From contig DATKPE010000052.1 of NCBI GenBank assembly GCA_035524335.1, forward strand, positions 1 to 14,413: a stretch of 14,413 bases of DNA, given 5' to 3'. Position 1 is the stretch's first letter, and every line of letters begins with the position of its first letter. The notes beneath the pieces were generated by a model. The model made no database searches. It saw only the letters and a program-made list of their open reading frames with translations, and was not told where the DNA came from. Positions 9,531 through 14,413 of the stretch are shown piece after piece. The DNA comes from DATKPE01 sp035524335 (GTDB lineage Bacteria; Bacteroidota; Ignavibacteria; UBA10030; SZUA-254). A program made the translations under genes and the position numbers.

Positions 9531-9809
9531 ATGATTATCTTCACAGGTAATCTATCAGCCGCCGTTACCGAATCGGATTTGCGTAGGGAATTCCGGGTGT
9601 TCGGAGAGGTCTCGTATGCAAATCTCGTTATGGACAGAGTTGGCAAGGTGTCGCGGGGATTCGGATACCTCAGTATGCCGGTGCAGTCGGAAGCCATGAA
9701 TGCCATACAGGCCCTGCACGGCAAGGAACTGAAGGGGTCCGCGCTCATCGTCAAAGAAGCCCGCCCGCGCGCTCTGAACGAACCGGACACCGGCGATACC
9801 GCACGCTGA
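9531..9809 (+). CDS. RNA-binding protein, single RRM domain (divergent copy)
   Basis: This 92-residue protein is one RNA recognition motif. RNP2 is IFTGNL at residues 3-8 and RNP1 is SRGFGYLSM at 41-49, where the usual phenylalanine in the second aromatic position is tyrosine. The beta-alpha-beta-beta-alpha-beta order is intact and ends with the KELKGSALIVKEARPR strand typical of bacterial RRM proteins. It lacks the glycine/arginine-rich tail seen in the second RRM gene at 11722. A strong GGAAGGA ribosome binding site at 9518-9524 fixes the start. Bacterial one-RRM proteins bind single-stranded RNA and are often cold-induced (cyanobacterial Rbp family). The long structured leader and the downstream RNA helicase suggest a similar role here. 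It is the first gene of the plus-strand cluster, 31 bases before the next start. Confidence 0.92.
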   Translation: MIIFTGNLSAAVTESDLRREFRVFGEVSYANLVMDRVGKVSRGFGYLSMPVQSEAMNAIQALHGKELKGSALIVKEARPRALNEPDTGDTAR

Positions 9810-9839
9810 AGGCCTCAGAAGGAAAGGAAGGGACGAACT

Positions 9840-10313
9840 GTGAAATGGACCCATCGAAAGCCGAAAGACCCGGGGCTCTACTGGTATCGTGATATTTCGA
9901 TGACCGCACCGGAGAATCTTGAAACGCACAAAATTCTGTGGGATGAGGAGAAACGCTGCTGGATGGCGCAGACCCACGGGCATGGTGCCCACAGCGTCGA
10001 TTCCTGCACCGGAGAATGGTGCGGTCCGATCGCTCCCCCCGCGATCAGCACGGAGGAGGGCTCAGAATCTGCACACGGGAAAAATATGCGCATTGCTGTC
10101 CGACTCCGGCATGGCGGATCATTTTACTTCGAGAAGACGATACCGGACGCGACGGCGAAGGAAATAAGCGAAAAATTAAAGGCATTACGAACAAAGGGAA
10201 GCTCGATTCCCATTCATCTTCGGGCAAGGATTCACGCAGTACTCCGTGAACTCATCAGGTTTGCGGATGATTCACCCGATCGGGGCAGAAGAGTCCCGGT
10301 TGGAAATTCATAA
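9840..10313 (+). CDS. hypothetical protein in the RRM / RNA helicase cluster
   Basis: This 157-residue protein starts at GTG 9840, supported by a purine-rich AAGGAAGGGA just upstream. I do not recognise a named family. Residues 1-67 look like a small tryptophan-rich module with PGLYWYRD at 11-18 and GEWCGPIAPP at 59-68. I associate this pattern with assorted small hypothetical and phage-type proteins that share a 'GWYW ... GEWxGPI' layout. Residues ~83-157 are a second, basic part with two predicted helices (AKEISEKLKALR and HLRARIHAVLRELIRF). There is no signal peptide or membrane segment, so it is probably cytosolic. It sits between the first RRM gene (30-base gap) and the helicase (24-base gap), so it is very likely cotranscribed with both and may take part in RNA handling; that role is inference only. 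Confidence 0.75.
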   Translation: MKWTHRKPKDPGLYWYRDISMTAPENLETHKILWDEEKRCWMAQTHGHGAHSVDSCTGEWCGPIAPPAISTEEGSESAHGKNMRIAVRLRHGGSFYFEKTIPDATAKEISEKLKALRTKGSSIPIHLRARIHAVLRELIRFADDSPDRGRRVPVGNS

Positions 10314-10337
10314 CAACTTCACAGGTATCAGGTAACT

Positions 10338-11552
10338 ATGTCATTTGCAGCACTTCCGCTTCACAAATCCACGATCGCCCTGCTCACGAAGCATGCGATT
10401 ATCACTCCGACACCGATCCAGCAGGGCTTGATCCCTCTGGTTTCCGAAGGGCGCGACGTCCTGGCGCAGTCGGAAACAGGTTCCGGGAAAACCCTCGGTT
10501 TCGCGCTCCCGCTGATCGAGAAAATCAACAGGGCGGACGGCGTCGCCGCGCTGGTTCTGGCGCCGACCCGGGAGCTTGCTCTTCAGATCGCTCAGGAATT
10601 CCTCAAATTTTCCCAGGGAAAACATCTCGGCATCACGCCGATCTACGGCGGCGTCTCCATCAACGAACAGGCGAGGAAACTGCCGAAGACAAACATCGTC
10701 GTCGGCACTCCCGGCCGACTGCTGGATCTGATCCGGCGCGGCACCCTCTCGCTCGGGGGGGTACGCCACCTGGTGTTCGATGAAGCCGACCGGATGCTGG
10801 ATATGGGATTTCTCCCCGATATCGAGAGGATCGTCAGTCATCTGCCGAAACAGCGGCAGACGCTGCTTCTCAGTGCGACCCTGCCGAACGAAATCATCAG
10901 GGCCAGCCAGAAATTTCTCATGAATCCCTGCCGTCTTGAATATGCCCCGGCGGTGAAACCGGAGTTTCTGCACCAGACCTACTACCAGACGAACCCCGAG
11001 CAGAAACTCTCCCTCCTCATGCACCTGCTCAAAGGCGAGCGGGACCTGTCGCTGGTATTCTGCAACCGGAAACATATCTCCTCCCGACTCGCGCGGAAAC
11101 TCTCGGCCAGCGGGGTCCAGGCCAAGTGCCTGCACGGCGACATGTCTCAGAATCAACGGGAGCGGGTGACGGCCGAATTTCGGCAGAAAAAATTCAAGGT
11201 GCTCGTCGCGACCGATGTGGCCGCACGTGGCCTGCACATCGACGACGTCACCCATGTCTACAACTACGAGATTCCGCGCGACGTGGATTCGTACACGCAC
11301 AGGATCGGCCGCACGGCGCGGGCCGGCAAACGCGGCGATGCAATTTCCCTTGTGGCCACCGATGACGAGCGCCAGTTCTTCAAACAGGTGCTCTTTACCT
11401 ACAATGGACAGATTACGCTCATCCCCGTGGTTGCGGCCGACCTTCCGCCAACGGAGACAGTTGCACCCCGGCATGCCGGGGAGGGAGTGCCGCGCAGTCA
11501 CTCGCGTCAGCGGGCATGGACAAACCAGAGCGGCCGCAGGAAGCGGAGATAA
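10338..11552 (+). CDS. DEAD-box ATP-dependent RNA helicase, RhlE-like
   Basis: All DEAD-box motifs are present in order. These are the Q motif with Gln28, motif I AQSETGSGKT (43-52), Ia PTRELALQ (76-83), Ib TPGR (124-127), II DEAD (148-151), III SAT (179-181), IV VFCNRK (240-245), V ATDVAARGLH (291-300) and VI HRIGRTARAG (321-330). At 404 residues it is a minimal two-RecA-domain core with a short basic tail (QRAWTNQSGRRKRR) and no DbpA-type RNA-binding domain, which resembles RhlE-type helicases. It should unwind short RNA duplexes with ATP in ribosome assembly, mRNA turnover or cold adaptation. The ATG at 10338 has only a weak AGG ribosome binding site. The TAA stop overlaps a further ATG (TAATG). 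The neighbouring RRM genes suggest joint RNA remodelling. Confidence 0.95.
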   Translation: MSFAALPLHKSTIALLTKHAIITPTPIQQGLIPLVSEGRDVLAQSETGSGKTLGFALPLIEKINRADGVAALVLAPTRELALQIAQEFLKFSQGKHLGITPIYGGVSINEQARKLPKTNIVVGTPGRLLDLIRRGTLSLGGVRHLVFDEADRMLDMGFLPDIERIVSHLPKQRQTLLLSATLPNEIIRASQKFLMNPCRLEYAPAVKPEFLHQTYYQTNPEQKLSLLMHLLKGERDLSLVFCNRKHISSRLARKLSASGVQAKCLHGDMSQNQRERVTAEFRQKKFKVLVATDVAARGLHIDDVTHVYNYEIPRDVDSYTHRIGRTARAGKRGDAISLVATDDERQFFKQVLFTYNGQITLIPVVAADLPPTETVAPRHAGEGVPRSHSRQRAWTNQSGRRKRR

Positions 11553-11683
11553 TGGCGAAGCGGCGGAGAAAGTGCGGGTTCCCGGAGGATCGGCTGGTAC
11601 GGCGGAATGCCCGAGGCATCCGAAATGATCCCGGCTCCGTTCACCGCATGCCACCCACGGCCGGGATATTCATCCTCTACTGA
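11552..11683 (+). CDS. possible 43-residue basic peptide overlapping the helicase stop
   Basis: An ATG that shares its A with the helicase TAA stop (TAATG) opens a 43-codon frame ending in TGA at 11681-11683. The peptide begins MAKRRRK and is rich in arginine and lysine. The arrangement would allow termination-reinitiation coupling, and the frame fills most of the gap to the second RRM gene. However, it has no recognisable domain, and high-GC DNA readily gives arginine-rich spurious frames. I treat it as a candidate only. Confidence 0.2.
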   Translation: MAKRRRKCGFPEDRLVRRNARGIRNDPGSVHRMPPTAGIFILY

Positions 11684-11721
11684 TTAAATCACACACCAAT
11701 CAACTAATGAATGAGGGAATG

Positions 11722-12021
11722 ATGAAATTGTATGTCGGCAATATTGCTCGCGATGTTACGGAGGATGATCTCCGGGCCGCCTTTGAAGCGCACGGGCGCG
11801 TGAGCGAAGTCAGCATCGTCAAGGACAAATTCAACGGTCTTTCCAAGGGGTTCGCATTCGTGGAAATGCCGGCGGACGCCGAGGCGCAGAAGGCCATGGC
11901 CGAACTGGCCGGGAAGGAATTGAAAGGCCGGTCGATGGACGTCAATGAGGCGCGGCCGAAACCTCAGCGCCAGAACAGGGGCGGCGGACGGGGCGGCGGA
12001 TGGGGAGGTAATCGCCGGTAG
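11722..12021 (+). CDS. RNA-binding protein, RRM domain with RGG-like tail
   Basis: The RRM spans residues 1-78, with RNP2 LYVGNI (3-8) and RNP1 SKGFAFVEM (41-49), both close to consensus. A glycine/arginine-rich tail (QNRGGGRGGGWGGNRR) follows, as in cyanobacterial and other bacterial cold-inducible RRM proteins. I place the start at ATG 11722 (99 residues): family members begin MKxYVGN, and a GAGGG ribosome binding site lies about five bases ahead. ATGs at 11707 and 11719 are in frame and would add five residues or one. The protein is a clear paralogue of the RRM at 9531 (shared VTExDLR, GKELKG and NEARP/KEARP segments) but nearer to the standard consensus. It probably acts as an RNA chaperone or mRNA stabiliser. 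A strong terminator follows it. Confidence 0.93.
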   Translation: MKLYVGNIARDVTEDDLRAAFEAHGRVSEVSIVKDKFNGLSKGFAFVEMPADAEAQKAMAELAGKELKGRSMDVNEARPKPQRQNRGGGRGGGWGGNRR

Positions 12022-12091
12022 AGCATTTCGCACGGTTCAGCGTTCCCTCTGCCGGACCGTGAAAATCGGAACCTGAGGTCGGGATCTGCGG

Positions 12092-12130
12092 ACGCGCGAC
12101 AGACGGCTCAACTCGCGCGTTCATTTTTTT
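12092..12130 (+). terminator. rho-independent terminator of the RRM / helicase cluster
   Basis: ACGCGCGA (12092-12099) and TCGCGCGT (12113-12120) form a perfect, very GC-rich 8-bp stem around a 13-base loop. TCA and then seven T residues (12124-12130) follow. Only the plus strand has the T-run, so it ends the second RRM gene's transcript. It also lies just past the stop of the minus-strand radical SAM gene. Confidence 0.85.
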
Positions 12131-12134
12131 CTCA

Positions 12135-13754
12135 TTATCCTGTCCCTGCCACGGGGTCCGGCTCGACGGGGCAGGCACTCGCAACCGGGGTTTCGCATTC
12201 GCCGAGCGACTGCTCCGGCGGGGGAGCGGATTCGACCGATGTGAGATACGCATTCGGATCGTGATGAAGAGCTCCCTCCGGAAGCCAGTCCCACAGCGGT
12301 CCGAGATCCCTGACCATCTGGTCGCCGAAGAATTTCGGGAGAACGGTGGTTTCCCGTTCGAAATAGGCCCGGAAACGGACGTCGGTGTCCAGCAGGTGGC
12401 GGACCCTTGTGTAATACGCCCGCCGTCCGGAGCCCTCGGAGGAAATCGCCCGCAACAGATTCATCCCCCTCGGTATCACGCCCCTGTTCGCCTGCAGTCG
12501 CTTCATCATCATGCGCGGGGAGAACGTGTGCCGGACAAGGTCGATGACATGGGAATAGAACGCGGGCCAGGTATAGTGCAGCGGCTTGACGTTCATTGCC
12601 CGGTTGTTGTCGAGGAAATGAAAGGGGAAGGGGAGAACCCTGCCGGCGCGCTGAAGGTCGAGGTTCAGCGGAGCCGCCTGTCCGAACGCCGATAAGAGCG
12701 AATACCCCGGAAACGCGCCGGGCGTCATATCGACGAACTTCTTTGTGAGCTCAAACGGTTCGGATCCCCGGTCGGTGTCCATTCCGAGGACGAAATTTGT
12801 CTGGATATAGGGAATGTACCGGAGGATCATATTGACATGCCCGGAGACCTGCCTGACTTTATCCATCCCGCTTATCCTGCCTGCCCGCGACTTTTCGCCC
12901 AGATCGTACCATGATTCGATTCCCGGGAGGAGCGCTTTGAAGCCGTTCCGCTTCAATCTCTTCACGTGCGGCTCGGTGAGGAGCGACAGACTGCTCTCGG
13001 CGATGAAATCGATCCTTCCCGCGGGGACGGTCTCCTCGATCGCGTTCATGTAGTCTTCGAACCGCACGCCGAAGTTCGGATCGTGCCAGCCCACGAGCGG
13101 CCGCCTGAATTTTCCCATGAGAAACGAGAGATCCTCTTTCATGGTGTCGAAATCGAGCGGCTGGTACGGCACGACCGAATCGATGCAGAAACTGCACGTG
13201 TACGGGCATCCCAGACTTCCGAGCATCGGGACCATCTTGATGAGCGGGGCTTTTTGCAAGGTTGGTTCGATGAATTTCCAGCGTTCGCGGACTCCCGGGA
13301 GCGAGGGAGGCTGCTGCCGCGCGGCGAGGTGGCGTCCTTCGGGCCGGTGGGGGGAGCGGTCGTGCAGAATTTCGCTGATGACCGCCTTGTCGGTGAATCC
13401 AACGACGTAATCGAAATAACGGAGCGCATCCTGGGGATAACAGCGGGCATGCGGGCCGCCGAGGACGGTGAGAGCCCCGCGGGAGCGGAAGATACCGCTG
13501 AGGGCATAGGCTGTCTGCGCGGATTCCGTAAACGCGCCGATGAACACGATGTCGACGTCGTGCGGCAGTTCTTCCAGCAGATTTTCAAAGCCGGTGTAGG
13601 AGACAAAGGTCACGCGGTGACCTTCTTCCTCGCACCAGACCCCGATCACCTGGGGCATGATACTTGCGAGGTTTGCATTCATCACACGGGCGAAGAGTGC
13701 GGTGGTGGGTCCCTTGGTGATGAGGTCGATGATGCCAACACGAAGAGGTCGGAT
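12135..13754 (-). CDS. radical SAM protein with N-terminal cobalamin-binding-like domain
   Basis: Starting at GTG 13685 gives 516 residues, but the frame stays open upstream and encodes RPLRVGIIDLITKGPTTALF, the first beta strand and helix of the Rossmann-like N-domain. I therefore take the start at 13754, an ATC codon nine bases past an AAAGGA ribosome binding site, giving 539 residues. No ATG, GTG or TTG lies between the in-frame stop at 13779 and the GTG. The N-domain continues with DIVFIGAF and VLGGPHARCYPQDALRYFDYVVG, typical of B12-binding radical SAM proteins, although the DxHxxG cobalamin ligand motif is absent. The Fe-S cluster motif CPYTCSFC holds Cys183, 187 and 190 (160, 164 and 167 from the GTG). 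GWHDPNFGVR, the PGIESW segment and NFVLGMD follow the usual TIM-barrel order. The substrate is unknown. The C-terminal ~35 residues are low-complexity and proline-rich. Confidence 0.88.
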   Translation of the reverse strand: MRPLRVGIIDLITKGPTTALFARVMNANLASIMPQVIGVWCEEEGHRVTFVSYTGFENLLEELPHDVDIVFIGAFTESAQTAYALSGIFRSRGALTVLGGPHARCYPQDALRYFDYVVGFTDKAVISEILHDRSPHRPEGRHLAARQQPPSLPGVRERWKFIEPTLQKAPLIKMVPMLGSLGCPYTCSFCIDSVVPYQPLDFDTMKEDLSFLMGKFRRPLVGWHDPNFGVRFEDYMNAIEETVPAGRIDFIAESSLSLLTEPHVKRLKRNGFKALLPGIESWYDLGEKSRAGRISGMDKVRQVSGHVNMILRYIPYIQTNFVLGMDTDRGSEPFELTKKFVDMTPGAFPGYSLLSAFGQAAPLNLDLQRAGRVLPFPFHFLDNNRAMNVKPLHYTWPAFYSHVIDLVRHTFSPRMMMKRLQANRGVIPRGMNLLRAISSEGSGRRAYYTRVRHLLDTDVRFRAYFERETTVLPKFFGDQMVRDLGPLWDWLPEGALHHDPNAYLTSVESAPPPEQSLGECETPVASACPVEPDPVAGTG

Positions 13755-13813
13755 AGTGTCTGTTCCTTTCGTTCCCGTTTATCCTGCGGCCCGGAGCATT
13801 AAGTCCGTCGCGG

Positions 13814-13825
13814 GCAGGATCCTGC
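13814..13825. promoter_or_regulatory. 12-bp perfect palindrome upstream of the radical SAM gene
   Basis: GCAGGATCCTGC is fully self-complementary and lies about 60 bases upstream of the proposed radical SAM start. It could be an operator half-site pair or a chance BamHI-type palindrome. Confidence 0.2.
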
Positions 13826-13974
13826 TTCACGATTCGCTTCCTCCCTCATGCGTCTGGGGGATAAGGAGCAAACACCTTTAAGTCCCTAAAGAACGGTGCA
13901 ACGTGCGATTGATCCCGGCGCCCGGTATCAATACCGATCATCCGGGGAGATCTGAATCCTGTTAATCCGGGTCG

Positions 13975-13989
13975 ATCGATTGTATCGAT
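13975..13989. promoter_or_regulatory. paired ATCGAT palindromes
   Basis: ATCGAT occurs twice separated by TGT, so the 15-base element is both a direct and an inverted repeat. A CGGTAT / ATACCG palindrome lies 40 bases to the left (13923-13936). Together they look like binding sites of a dimeric regulator, with no regulator gene in view. Confidence 0.25.
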
Positions 13990-14118
13990 GTATTGTAGGA
14001 AGATCCGGCATGATATCCAAATGGATGAACCTTACCCCCGTTGTTCAGACAAGTGAAAATGCCGCTTCCTGAGTGTTATCCGCAATCCCCAAAAACCGTC
14101 AGGGGATCACATCAGAAG

Positions 14119-14220
14119 TTGACGGTTGGATCTGAACGGTTCCAGGAGGAGGTCGCCATGCTATCTGGTATAAACACGAATTCCATCACCCAAAGGGAGA
14201 AGGGGAGATCGAAACCGCGC
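14119..14220 (+). pseudogene. possible C-terminal relic of an IS200-like / RAYT transposase
   Basis: The 34 codons read LTVGSERFQEEVAMLSG, then a divergent stretch, then REKGRSKPR. This resembles the end of REP-associated tyrosine transposases as I remember it, where a 'xLGSxRFxxEIxxLxGRR' helix is followed by a basic 'KRGRPxK' tail. No HUH catalytic motif or upstream transposase frame remains, so only a fragment could have survived. An 8-bp inverted repeat (14094-14101 with 14120-14127) overlaps its left end. The call rests on pattern memory alone. Confidence 0.35.
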
Positions 14221-14413
14221 TTGTCTTCGCCGTTGAAGCTGTTTGAATTTCCGGCGCTTAACCGGCACAAATGGAGCGAATTCACTTTTCGTGAGAGAAT
14301 CGGACAATACACGATTCAAAACGGGTTGAGTCGGAAGAATTCGGCCGGGGAGCCGGGAGTTGATCCGTGAACCTTCGCACGGCGGGAGAGGGGCAGGTCA
14401 CGCCCATGCCGCC

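Larger units (their letters stand above)
13780..14413. other. gene-poor region with palindromes and a transposase relic
   Basis: I see no intact gene in this ~630-base stretch. A 109-codon frame at 14041-14370 is probably not a gene as a whole. The region holds several symmetric elements: GCAGGATCCTGC (13814-13825), CGGTAT / ATACCG around CA (13923-13936), a paired ATCGAT element (13975-13989) and AACCGTCA / TGACGGTT (14094-14127). It also carries the RAYT-like coding relic. The upstream control region of the radical SAM gene must lie in its left part, but no clear promoter could be called. Confidence 0.55.

Noticed and set aside
10341..11654. 437-codon open frame on the minus strand
   Set aside because: It lies antisense to the DEAD-box helicase, whose motifs are all intact; the antisense translation shows no domain and is a GC-driven shadow.
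12966..13802. 278-codon open frame on the plus strand
   Set aside because: Antisense shadow of the radical SAM gene; composition is Arg/Glu/Asp-rich without a recognisable fold.
13585..13830. Minus-strand frame starting at ATG 13830 as the true start of the radical SAM gene through a frameshift
   Set aside because: Its peptide has no family-like sequence, whereas the frame with the ATC start reads directly into the conserved first strand behind a good ribosome binding site.
14041..14370. 109-codon frame as an intact gene
   Set aside because: No ribosome binding site, no overall fold, and only a short internal segment resembles a known family; treated as a relic.

Overview
The window looks like a moderately GC-rich (roughly mid-50s %, by eye) chromosome segment from an uncultured bacterium of the FCB/Bacteroidota-Ignavibacteria-like group. 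The main evidence is a large secreted protein ending in a textbook type IX secretion (T9SS/Por) sorting domain with the NYPNPFNP start motif. Many starts have a clear Shine-Dalgarno and some are GTG. Lineage is an inference from this one domain; no rRNA or tRNA is present.

Layout, left to right. (1) 132-2866, plus strand: a small DoxX-like membrane protein, a secreted protein of unknown function, and an AI-2E-family permease. Two inverted repeats precede the permease. (2) 2867-6603: a 1005-residue secreted protein (GTG start at 3253) joining HAF repeats, an LCAT/PGAP1-like alpha/beta hydrolase with a visible Ser-Asp-His triad, and a T9SS tail. It is bracketed by two direct copies of a ~125-bp intergenic repeat whose leading hairpin shows a compensatory base-pair change. 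(3) 6604-9024, minus strand: an 806-residue probable lipoprotein with a YncE/YVTN beta-propeller followed by a phosphoesterase domain. (4) 9025-9530: a long intergenic region with a strong imperfect hairpin, a perfect 7-bp hairpin and a possible 13-codon leader ORF. (5) 9531-12021, plus strand: an RNA-handling cluster made of an RRM protein, a small protein of unknown function, a DEAD-box RNA helicase, a doubtful 43-codon ORF coupled by TAATG, and a second RRM protein with an RGG-like tail. A clear rho-independent terminator lies at 12092-12130. (6) 12135-13754, minus strand: a radical SAM protein with an N-terminal cobalamin-binding-like fold. Its frame extends upstream of any ATG/GTG/TTG and seems to start at a non-standard AUC codon. 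(7) 13780-14413: gene-poor DNA with palindromes and a short coding relic resembling the C-terminus of a REP-associated (RAYT) transposase.

The best candidate for a functional system is the RRM / unknown / DEAD / RRM cluster. Its architecture, long leader and single strong terminator suggest one RNA-remodelling unit, by analogy with cold-inducible RRM proteins and cold-shock helicases of other bacteria. The other genes look like independent envelope or secreted functions.
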